Positions 24,138-31,255 of a stretch of DNA of 35,198 nt are shown here, in pieces. The DNA comes from QHXQ01 sp036389375 (lineage in GTDB: Bacteria; Acidobacteriota; Blastocatellia; Pyrinomonadales; Pyrinomonadaceae): assembly GCA_036389375.1 (NCBI GenBank), contig DASVQA010000190.1, positions 1 to 35,198 on the forward strand, in the 5' to 3' direction. Within the stretch, counting starts at the first letter, position 1, and every line of letters begins with the position of its first letter. Both the position numbers and the translations under genes were made by a program. The notes below the pieces were generated by a model. That model saw only the letters and a program-made list of their open reading frames with translations. It ran no database searches and had not been told where the DNA came from.

Positions 24138-25919
24138 TTAGGCTGTGCCGGGCATCAAGCCCTGCTCGCGTACCTGCTCCTCTTCGAGCCGGCGCAGGCG
24201 GGCCGCCATGATGCTGGCCCGGCCCAGATAGCCAAGCAACTCGCGCTCGTTTGCGCGGCTGACCACCGGCAGGCGGCCGATGTCGTTGCGGAGCATCTTG
24301 GTCACAGCTTCATGCAGCGACTCGTCCGGGTAGGTCACGACCAGATCGCGGCTGCCTGCTGCCAGCACGGTTGTGCCGCCCTTTGTGCCCTGCTCCAAAG
24401 CCTGCAACACGTCGCCGCGCGTGATGATGCCGGCGAGTTGCCCTTCTTCGTCCACAATCGGAATGCCCTGCCGCTTTGTCAACAAAGGATCATGATGCGC
24501 AATGCGATCCGATAGCTCCGTGACCTTCATTGTGGCCGGCACAGTCGGCACGGACGTATCCATCACCTCCCCGACGCGCAAGACCGCCAACGGGTCGATG
24601 CTGTACTCGCGCGTGATGTGATAACCGCGCCGGGCTACTTTCTCTGTCAAGATCGAGCGGCGCAGCAGCAATACGGTCAGAGCGTAAGCGGCCACGCTGC
24701 CGACGAGGAGCGCGGGCAGCAGGTTGAAATCCTTTGTTAGCTCCAACGTGAAGACTATTGCCGTGAGCGGCGAGCGCATCGTGCCTCCCATCATCGCCGC
24801 CATGCCGACAATGGCCCACAGCCCCACGTCGCCCACCGGAATGAAGTGGGCTTCGACCGCGCCGAGTGCGCCGCCCATGATCAAGAGCGGTGCGAGCACG
24901 CCGCCCGATGTGCCTGAGCCGAGCGACAGCGACCACACGAGCGCCTTGCCGATGAGCAGGCCCATAACGGCCGCGCCGATGATCTCGCCGCGCAGGAGCG
25001 CGTGAATAGTCTCGTAACCAACGCCCAAGACACGCGGATCGAAGTAGCCACCTAATCCGACAAACAGACCGCCCAGCGCGGGCCACCACATCCAGTGGAA
25101 GGGCAAGCGCTCGAACAAGTCCTCGCAGCCGTAGACGAGCGTCGTCAAACCGCCGGAGGCGAGACCGGCGACGATGCCTACGAGCAACGCAAAGAAAAGT
25201 CCCTCCGCACCCAAGCTCGCATGCGGACTGACCGGAAAGATCGGCCCTGCGCCCAGCAACGGCACTCGCACGATGCTCGCCACGACCGCCGCGATGGAGA
25301 CCGGAATGAACGAACGTGGCCGCCATTCAAAGAGCAGCAGTTCGACCGCCAGCAGCACAGCCGCCACCGGCGCGGCGAAGATCGCAGCCATGCCGGCCGC
25401 CGCGCCTGCGACCAGCAAAGTGCGGCGCTCGGCCGCCGACAGATGAAAGAGTTGCGCGATGAGCGAGCCGACCGCGCCGCCCGTCATGATGATCGGCCCT
25501 TCCGCGCCAAAGGGGCCGCCCGTGCCGATTGAGATGGCGGACGAGAGCGGCTTTAAGACCGCGACCTTCGGTGACATGCGACTGCGGCCGAATAGAATCG
25601 CCTCTAAGGCTTCCGGGATGCCGTGCCCACGAATCTTTTCCGACCCGTAACGTGCTATCAACCCGATCAACAGCCCGCCGAGCGCCGGCACGATGATCAC
25701 AAGTGGGCCGAGATGATGTCCCTGCGGCGATTGAAAGACGGCGGAGAAACGTTGGTAGAAAGTGATGTTGGTGATGACGGCGATCAACCAGACCAGCGCG
25801 TAAGCAACTACCGCGCTGATTGCGCCGATGAAGGACGCCATCAGCGAGAGCACGAGGATGCGCCGGTCGCGCGTAAAATCGGCCAGCCGATCTTCAACCT
25901 GCTCGGTCTTCTTCTTCAT
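24138..25919 (-). CDS. CLC-family chloride channel/antiporter with two CBS domains
   Basis: 593 residues from the ATG at 25919, with GGGAGG four to five bases upstream. The membrane part has the CLC selectivity loops: GHGIPEALEAI (98-108; the usual first loop is GSGIP), GTGGPFGAEGPII with Glu140 in the external gate position, and GSGTSGGVLAPLLIMG. LLLFEWRPRSF has a Glu at the place of the internal proton glutamate, which favours H+/Cl- exchange over a channel. Two CBS domains (about 455-575) follow: VGEVMDTSVPTV...GIITRGDVLQAL and VTYPDESLHEAVTKML...LLGYLGRASI. It sits 47 bp behind serA on the same strand; the pairing looks accidental or regulatory rather than metabolic. Confidence 0.92.
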   Translation of the reverse strand: MKKKTEQVEDRLADFTRDRRILVLSLMASFIGAISAVVAYALVWLIAVITNITFYQRFSAVFQSPQGHHLGPLVIIVPALGGLLIGLIARYGSEKIRGHGIPEALEAILFGRSRMSPKVAVLKPLSSAISIGTGGPFGAEGPIIMTGGAVGSLIAQLFHLSAAERRTLLVAGAAAGMAAIFAAPVAAVLLAVELLLFEWRPRSFIPVSIAAVVASIVRVPLLGAGPIFPVSPHASLGAEGLFFALLVGIVAGLASGGLTTLVYGCEDLFERLPFHWMWWPALGGLFVGLGGYFDPRVLGVGYETIHALLRGEIIGAAVMGLLIGKALVWSLSLGSGTSGGVLAPLLIMGGALGAVEAHFIPVGDVGLWAIVGMAAMMGGTMRSPLTAIVFTLELTKDFNLLPALLVGSVAAYALTVLLLRRSILTEKVARRGYHITREYSIDPLAVLRVGEVMDTSVPTVPATMKVTELSDRIAHHDPLLTKRQGIPIVDEEGQLAGIITRGDVLQALEQGTKGGTTVLAAGSRDLVVTYPDESLHEAVTKMLRNDIGRLPVVSRANERELLGYLGRASIMAARLRRLEEEQVREQGLMPGTA

Positions 25920-25966
25920 CTCACCTCCCAGACAGCAAACGCAAACAACCGAACTCAATTAAACGC

Positions 25967-27565
25967 TCAGGCGTCGAGCGCGATGCGCCGGGCGGAGATG
26001 ATCTGCCCGGCGGCGCGTAGATCGTTCAAGGTGGCGTCATCAGGCGGCGCATCCGTTTCGATCACCGCCATCGCTTCGCCGCCGCGCTCGCGCCGCCCGA
26101 GATGGAAGCGGCTGATGTTGACGCCGCGCTCGCCCAAGATCGTGCCGATGCGCCCGATGACGCCCGGCACGTCCACGTTGCGCGTCACGAGCATGTACCC
26201 GGCCGGGATGGCTTCGATGCGGAAGCCGTTGATCTCCGTGATGCGCCCCTCGCGCGATGCGCCAAAGAGCGCGCCTGCGACCGAACGCTCGCCGCCCGTC
26301 GTCAGCACGAGCGTGCGAATCGCCGGCAGCAGTTCGTTCGACCCGGCGTGCAGGTAAGAGGTCTTGACGGCGATGCCGCGCTCCTCCGCGATGAGAAAAG
26401 CGTTGACGACGTTGACGCGCGCGCTCATGTCGCGCAGCAGTCCGGCGAGGAAGGCGCGCGTCACGGGCGCGGCGTCAAGCTCCGCGATCTCGCCCGCGAA
26501 CTCGATCCGCACCTCGCGCACCGGCTCGTCAATCAACTGCGCCTGAAAACGGCCCAGCCGGCCCGCCAGCGTGAGGTAAGGTTGCAGCACGTGTAACTCC
26601 TGCGCGCCGAGCGCCGGGGCATTGACCGCGCCGCGCAGCGCGCCCGTCAGAAAATAGTCGCGCATCTGTTCGGCCACCGTCAGCGCCACGCCTTCCTGCG
26701 CCTCTCTGGTTGACGCACCGAGATGCGGCGTCGTGATGACTTCGTCGAGTTGCAGCAGGGGATGATCGTTGGCGGGTGGCTCCTGCTCGTACACGTCGAG
26801 CGCCGCGCCTGCGATGCGCCCCTCTTTGAGCGCCTCGTAGAGTGCGCGCTCGTTCACCAGACCACCGCGCGCGCAGTTGATGATGCGCGCGTCCGGCTTC
26901 ATGCGGGCCAGTTCCGGCGCGCCGATGATGCCGCGCGTCTCGGCTGTGAGCGGCGTGTGTACGGTCAGAAAGTCGGCGCGCGCACAGACCTCTTCGAGCG
27001 GTAAAAGTTCCAACTCGGAGTCGCCCGCCTGCTCCGGCACGACAAACGGATCGAAGGCAACGACTTTCATGCCGAAGGCGAGCGCGCGCTGCGCAACGAC
27101 GCGCCCGATGCGGCCCAACCCGACCACGCCGAGCGTCTTGCCGCGCAACTCGACGCCGATAAACTTCTTGCGCTCCCACTTGCCTGCGCGCAAGGTCGCA
27201 TGCGCCTGCGGGACGCGCCGCGCAAGCGAGAGCAGCAGCGCCATCGTGTGTTCGGCGGTCGTCAGGGTGTTGCCGTCGGGCGCGTTCATCACGATAATGC
27301 CGCGCGCAGTCGCCGCCGCCACGTCAATGTTGTCCACGCCGACGCCCGCCCGCCCGACGGCGCGCAGCCGCCCGCCCGCGTCCATCAACTCGGCCGTCAC
27401 CTTCGTCTCGCTCCGCACGATCAGCCCGTCATAATCGGGCATCAGCGCGCGCAAATCTGCGCCGCCCAAGCCTGTCCGTTTCAGCACGTCAAAGCCGGCG
27501 GCCCGCAGCGGCGCGAGTCCGCTTTCGCTGACATCATCAGAGACCAGTATTTTTGCTTGATTCAT
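25967..27565 (-). CDS. serA: D-3-phosphoglycerate dehydrogenase
   Basis: 532 residues from the ATG at 27565 (NQAKILVSDDVSESGL). Landmarks are GRAGVGVDNIDVAAAT, the NAD site GVVGLGRIGRVVAQ, INCARGGLVNERAL (catalytic Arg), ALDVYEQEPP (Glu) and TTPHLGASTREAQ (His). An ASB domain (about 320-440) and a C-terminal ACT domain (MLVTRNVDVPGVIGRIGTI) make it the long type 1 form. It oxidises 3-phosphoglycerate to phosphohydroxypyruvate, the first step of serine synthesis. The ACT domain suggests serine feedback, although sensitivity varies. A perfect TATAAT on its strand lies just before the start, implying a very short leader and explaining the missing ribosome site. Confidence 0.96.
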   Translation of the reverse strand: MNQAKILVSDDVSESGLAPLRAAGFDVLKRTGLGGADLRALMPDYDGLIVRSETKVTAELMDAGGRLRAVGRAGVGVDNIDVAAATARGIIVMNAPDGNTLTTAEHTMALLLSLARRVPQAHATLRAGKWERKKFIGVELRGKTLGVVGLGRIGRVVAQRALAFGMKVVAFDPFVVPEQAGDSELELLPLEEVCARADFLTVHTPLTAETRGIIGAPELARMKPDARIINCARGGLVNERALYEALKEGRIAGAALDVYEQEPPANDHPLLQLDEVITTPHLGASTREAQEGVALTVAEQMRDYFLTGALRGAVNAPALGAQELHVLQPYLTLAGRLGRFQAQLIDEPVREVRIEFAGEIAELDAAPVTRAFLAGLLRDMSARVNVVNAFLIAEERGIAVKTSYLHAGSNELLPAIRTLVLTTGGERSVAGALFGASREGRITEINGFRIEAIPAGYMLVTRNVDVPGVIGRIGTILGERGVNISRFHLGRRERGGEAMAVIETDAPPDDATLNDLRAAGQIISARRIALDA

Positions 27566-27575
27566 GTGGGCTGAA

Positions 27576-27581
27576 ATTATA
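27576..27581 (-). promoter_or_regulatory. serA -10 box, near-leaderless transcript
   Basis: On the minus strand TATAAT lies 10 bp before the serA ATG (ATG first base at 27565). A start site six to seven bases downstream would give an mRNA leader of about four bases. No ribosome site is present. The -35 region is unremarkable. Confidence 0.5.
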
Positions 27582-27644
27582 GCGGTTTTCATTTGCGCGC
27601 GCATCGGAGTGCGCTCGGCCAAGTTCTAAAGAGCGCCCGCGTGG

Positions 27645-27653
27645 TGTTACACT
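27645..27653 (+). promoter_or_regulatory. Candidate extended -10 box for the corA-like gene
   Basis: TGTTACACT, a TGn extension with TACACT (four of six), lies 63 bp before the start at 27717. The -35 region is poor. The 151-bp gap is shared with the divergent serA promoter. Confidence 0.35.
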
Positions 27654-27716
27654 CGCGCGCGCTGGCGCAACGGGGCCGGCACGATGCTCTCAATTTAACG
27701 GCTGCAAGGACGGCGC

Positions 27717-28721
27717 ATGGACATTATCGTTTACCGCCCCGGTGCGGAGCATGTCGAAGAAGGCTTCACGGTCGAACAGTTGCCCGAGCTATTGCACGAC
27801 GAGACGCTGGTTGTCTGGGTGGATTTTCAAGCGCCCACGCTGGCCGACGACGACCTGTTGCTCAACGTCTTCCGCTTTCACCCGTTGACGGTTGAAGACT
27901 GCCGCGCTAATCGGCATCATCCGAAGGTCGAAGAGTTTCCCGACTATCTCTACTACATCGTCCACGGCGTCCATACGGACAGCAGCCCCGAACGCTTCAA
28001 CACCATCGAACTCGACGGCTTTCTTGGGCGCAACTTCGTCGTGACCTATCACCACGAGGCATTGCGCGCCGTAGACATCGTCAAACAGCGCGTGCGCGCC
28101 AGTCCCATCCCCTGCCAGCGCGGCGCGGTCTTCGTGCTGCACCAGATCATTGACACCATCGTGGACGATTATCTGCCGGTGATGGATGACTTCGACGAGC
28201 GCATCAACGCGCTCGAAGACAACATCTTTCAGACGCGCAGCCCGGATGATGCCATCCTCGCCGAGATACTCGACCTCAAGCGCAGCGTCCTGCGGCTGCG
28301 CCGCATCTCCTCCAAACAGCTTGACGTGCTCTACCGGATGAGCCATGGGCAGTTCCAACTGATCGGCGGCGCGGCGCTCCCCTTCTACCGCGACATCTAC
28401 GATCACATCGTGCGCGTGACCGACTTGGCCGAGAGTTACCGCGATCTGATTAGCGGTTCGCTCGAAGCTTATCTGTCGGTCGTCTCCAACCGCTTGAACG
28501 AGATCATGAAGGTCTTGACGATCTTCTCCGCCATCATGCTGCCGCTCACCTTCATCGCGGGCGTCTACGGCATGAACTTCGACAACATGCCGGAGTTGCA
28601 CTCGCGCTACGGCTACGCCGCCACGTGGCTGACGATGATCATCGTCGCCTGCCTGATGCTCTACTTCTTCTGGCGGCGCGGCTGGATCGGCAAGCCCAAA
28701 TCAATCAGCGAGGAAAGCTAA
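27717..28721 (+). CDS. corA: CorA-family divalent metal ion transporter
   Basis: 334 residues with AAGGA in front of the ATG. A long cytoplasmic N-terminal domain (1-250) with LTVEDCRANRHHPKVEEF and ISGSLEAYLSVVSNRLNEIMKV leads to two membrane segments (about 265-284 and 300-320). The YGMNF selectivity motif (GMN at 285-287) ends the first. The basic C-terminus (RRGWIGKPKS) is usual. It forms a pentamer carrying Mg2+, and possibly Co2+ or Ni2+, across the inner membrane. The gene is alone on its strand, divergent from serA, and converges on a small gene across an imperfect inverted repeat. Confidence 0.93.
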   Translation: MDIIVYRPGAEHVEEGFTVEQLPELLHDETLVVWVDFQAPTLADDDLLLNVFRFHPLTVEDCRANRHHPKVEEFPDYLYYIVHGVHTDSSPERFNTIELDGFLGRNFVVTYHHEALRAVDIVKQRVRASPIPCQRGAVFVLHQIIDTIVDDYLPVMDDFDERINALEDNIFQTRSPDDAILAEILDLKRSVLRLRRISSKQLDVLYRMSHGQFQLIGGAALPFYRDIYDHIVRVTDLAESYRDLISGSLEAYLSVVSNRLNEIMKVLTIFSAIMLPLTFIAGVYGMNFDNMPELHSRYGYAATWLTMIIVACLMLYFFWRRGWIGKPKSISEES

Positions 28722-28745
28722 AGCAGGCGCAAGCGGCCAAAGAAT

Positions 28746-28830
28746 TAACGACGAGGGCCGGTGAATTAACACGGAAACGCTGGATTTTATGGAGCCAGCT
28801 TCGTGTTGCTTCATGCGACTCTCGTCGTTA
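28746..28830. repeat. Imperfect inverted repeat between convergent genes
   Basis: An outer stem TAACGACGAG (28746-28755) with CTCGTCGTTA (28821-28830) and an inner stem ACACG..GCTGG (28769-28783) with CCAGC..CGTGT (28795-28806) give an 85-nt folded element. T-rich stretches follow on both strands (GCTTTTCCTT on plus; ATTCTTTGG on minus), so it may act as a bidirectional terminator. Confidence 0.7.
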
Positions 28831-28905
28831 GCTTTTCCTTGCCCTCTATTTTGTCGGGCAGACGGGGCGCGGGCTTCAGCCGGCAACGACCTGCCAGCTT
28901 CCGCC

Positions 28906-29142
28906 TCACATCGGATCGCCATCGCCTGCGGAATTGCGTACGGGGTCGGGCGTGCCATCGGGTGCGGGCACTGAAGCGGCGTCGGGTGCGCCGCTCGCGT
29001 TGTCGGTCGGCTGAGAGCCGAGTTTTTGCGTCTTTGCCAGATCGCTCAGGGTCTCGCTGCTGGTTGCGTCCTCTTTGCGGGCCGCTTCGGCGGCGGCAGT
29101 ATCGTCGGCGGCGGGCGCGTGGGTCTGATCTTTGGCTTCCAT
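28906..29142 (-). CDS. Small acidic, disordered protein, function unknown
   Basis: 78 residues from an ATG with GAAGGAG eight bases upstream, 18 bp behind pgpA. The composition is Ala/Asp/Glu/Pro/Thr-rich without hydrophobic core or aromatic residues (MEAKDQTHAPAADDTAAAEA and further), so it is probably intrinsically disordered. The good ribosome site and the spacing support a real gene. No domain is recognised and no function is suggested beyond co-transcription with pgpA. Confidence 0.6.
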   Translation of the reverse strand: MEAKDQTHAPAADDTAAAEAARKEDATSSETLSDLAKTQKLGSQPTDNASGAPDAASVPAPDGTPDPVRNSAGDGDPM

Positions 29143-29160
29143 CTTCGTCGCTCCTTCGGG

Positions 29161-29766
29161 TCAGAACAGCAGATAGATTGTGGTCGCAAGCGAGAGCAGC
29201 ACGGCGGCGTAGAAGCCGGCGAGCACGTCGTCCGCCATGATGCCAAGCCCGCCTTGCAGTGCTTCGAGCCGGCGAATCGGGTAAGGCTTCCAGATGTCGA
29301 ACAGACGGAAGACGAGGAAGCCCAACAGGAGCGTCCAACGACCGCCGAACGGCACAAAGGCGAACGTAAGCAACTGCCCGACAACTTCATCAATCACCAC
29401 CGCGCCGGGGTCTTTGCGTTTCAGCAGCGCCTCGCAGCGCGTCGCCGCCCACACACCCGCGAGCGCCAACGCGCTCAGCACCAATAGCAGGATCGTGTTG
29501 AGCAGCACCCCGGAAGGCGGCATGGGCCAATCTGCCGCCCGCGCCGCTGCGTGCAGGCGCAGACTGCCCGCGCGCACGCCGATATAGGCGAACACGCCCA
29601 CGAGCGACCCCCAAGTGCCCGGCGCGAGCGGGATCAGCCCGACGCCGCACGTCGCCAGCGCAATCGCCACATAGTCGCGTAAGCCGCGCACGGGCGCGTG
29701 CGGCAGCAGCGCAGCGTCCGTCACGATCACATGAGTTGGGTCGTCGCTCGACTCTTTCATGGTCAT
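29161..29766 (-). CDS. pgpA: Phosphatidylglycerophosphatase A
   Basis: 201 residues from the ATG at 29766 (TTG at 29769 and ATG at 29760 are alternatives; none has a clear ribosome site). Landmarks are LIPLAPGTWGSLVGV, DEVVGQLLTFAFVPF, FRLFDIWKPYPIRRLE and GGLGIMADDVLAGFYA, with four membrane segments. PgpA dephosphorylates phosphatidylglycerol phosphate in the inner membrane, the last step to phosphatidylglycerol. The N-terminus has about 25 extra polar residues before the family start. It lies 21 bp behind rimO and 18 bp before the small acidic gene, all on the same strand. Confidence 0.94.
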   Translation of the reverse strand: MTMKESSDDPTHVIVTDAALLPHAPVRGLRDYVAIALATCGVGLIPLAPGTWGSLVGVFAYIGVRAGSLRLHAAARAADWPMPPSGVLLNTILLLVLSALALAGVWAATRCEALLKRKDPGAVVIDEVVGQLLTFAFVPFGGRWTLLLGFLVFRLFDIWKPYPIRRLEALQGGLGIMADDVLAGFYAAVLLSLATTIYLLF

Positions 29767-29787
29767 CAAATCGGCGTCAGTGACAAG

Positions 29788-31173
29788 TTAAGACGCAACT
29801 GCTTTAACTGCTAACGACGGGCTATGCTCGACAATGTGGCCGACCAGATCGTACTCGTGCGCGGCGGTGATGTGGACGTTGACGAAATCGCCGGGCGCGG
29901 GCGTCAAGCCTTCGGGCGCGTCGTTGATGAGCACGCAGCCGTCTATGTCGGGCGCTTGAGTTTCAAGCCGCCCTTGCCAGAGCAGGTCACTCTCTTTCGC
30001 AGGCCCCTCAAAGAGCACACGCACAGTTGCGCCGACGCGGGCGCGATTGCGCCGCCGCGAGATGCGCGCCTGCTCCTTCATCAGCCGGTCGCGCCGCCGC
30101 TTAGCCACGCGCGCGTCAACTTTGTCCGGCAGCGCGTAGGCGGGCGTGCCCTCTTCGTCCGAATAGGTGAAGACGCCGACGCGGTCGAACTCGACGTTGC
30201 GCACGAACGCCAGCAACTCGGCAAAATCCTCTTCCGTCTCACCGGGAAAACCCGTGATGAATGTGGTACGCACCGCGATGCCCGGCACGCGCGCGCGCAC
30301 ACGCGCGATCAGGCGTTCGAGACTCGCGCGATTGCCACCGCGCTTCATCAACTTCAGGACGTTCTGCGCCGCATGTTGCAAGGGCATGTCAAGATACTTG
30401 ACCGCTTTCGGCTCGCTCGCCAGCACATCGAGAAACAGGTCGCTGATGTGGGTCGGGTAGGTGTACATCACGCGCACCCATTCGACGCCATTAAGGCGAG
30501 CGAGTTCGCGCAGCAGGTGGGCGAGGCCGTCCGGTTGATTCAGGTCTTCACCGTAGCGCGAAGAATCCTGCGCGACGAGGATCAACTCTTTGACGCCCTG
30601 CGCGACCAAGCTCTGCGCCTCACTCACCACCGAGCCGAAGCGCCGGCTGCGGAAATGGCCGCGCATCTGCGGGATGAAGCAGAAGGCGCACGGGCGGTCG
30701 CAGCCTTCGGCAATCTTGATGTAGGCGCTATAGCCGGGCGTGGCGAGCACGCGCGGCGTAGATTCGTCGTAGAGATAAGTTGCGCTCTGATTGCCGAGCG
30801 TGATGACGGGCAGCGCGCGCGTGTTGACCTGCGCATCGCAGACGCGCGTAATATCACTGATCTGATTCGTGCCGATAAAGGCGTCAACTTCCGGCATCTC
30901 CGCGCGCAGTTCGTCGCGGTAACGCTCGACCAGACAGCCGGCGACCACGAGGCGCTGGCACTTCCCTTCAGCCTTCAAGCGCGCGGCTTCGAGAATGGCG
31001 TTGACCGATTCCTGCTTGGCCGCATCAATGAAGCCGCAGGTGTTGACTACCAACGTCTCAGCTTCGCTCTCGTCGTTGGTGATCTCGTAGCCAGCCTGCT
31101 TAAGCTGGCCCATCATCACTTCGCTGTCAACCAGATTCTTCGGACAACCCAGACTGATAAAACCGATTTTCAT
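29788..31173 (-). CDS. rimO: Ribosomal protein uS12 methylthiotransferase RimO
   Basis: 461 residues from the ATG at 31173, fixed by the conserved MKIGFISLGCPKN. The N-terminal UPF0004 domain has Cys10, Cys46 (NTCGF) and Cys80 (AGCLVE) for one Fe-S cluster. The radical SAM domain has Cys158, Cys162 and Cys165 (GCDRPCAFCFIPQMRGHFRS). A TRAM domain closes the protein (about 395-455). RimO methylthiolates an aspartate of ribosomal protein S12. The form FIPQMRGHFRSRR separates it from MiaB. There is no Shine-Dalgarno site; instead a perfect 25-bp inverted repeat ends 13 bases before the ATG. It is followed by pgpA. Confidence 0.96.
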   Translation of the reverse strand: MKIGFISLGCPKNLVDSEVMMGQLKQAGYEITNDESEAETLVVNTCGFIDAAKQESVNAILEAARLKAEGKCQRLVVAGCLVERYRDELRAEMPEVDAFIGTNQISDITRVCDAQVNTRALPVITLGNQSATYLYDESTPRVLATPGYSAYIKIAEGCDRPCAFCFIPQMRGHFRSRRFGSVVSEAQSLVAQGVKELILVAQDSSRYGEDLNQPDGLAHLLRELARLNGVEWVRVMYTYPTHISDLFLDVLASEPKAVKYLDMPLQHAAQNVLKLMKRGGNRASLERLIARVRARVPGIAVRTTFITGFPGETEEDFAELLAFVRNVEFDRVGVFTYSDEEGTPAYALPDKVDARVAKRRRDRLMKEQARISRRRNRARVGATVRVLFEGPAKESDLLWQGRLETQAPDIDGCVLINDAPEGLTPAPGDFVNVHITAAHEYDLVGHIVEHSPSLAVKAVAS

Positions 31174-31186
31174 AAAGCAGTGGCGG

Positions 31187-31255
31187 GTGACAACCGACAA
31201 GTGACGAGTGATAGGTTAAAACTTTGTCTTTCACTCGTCACTTGTCGGTTGTCAC
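31187..31255. repeat. Perfect 25-bp inverted repeat overlapping the transglutaminase stop codon
   Basis: The arm 31187-31211 is an exact reverse complement of 31231-31255, with a 19-nt loop. The arms are built from repeated words of the type GTGAC, CGACAAGTGAC and GAGTGA. On the minus strand the first arm encodes the last residues of the transglutaminase (VTTDK) and its TGA; the second arm ends 13 bases before the rimO start. Possible roles are termination, mRNA processing or simply a mobile or slipped repeat. Confidence 0.93.
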
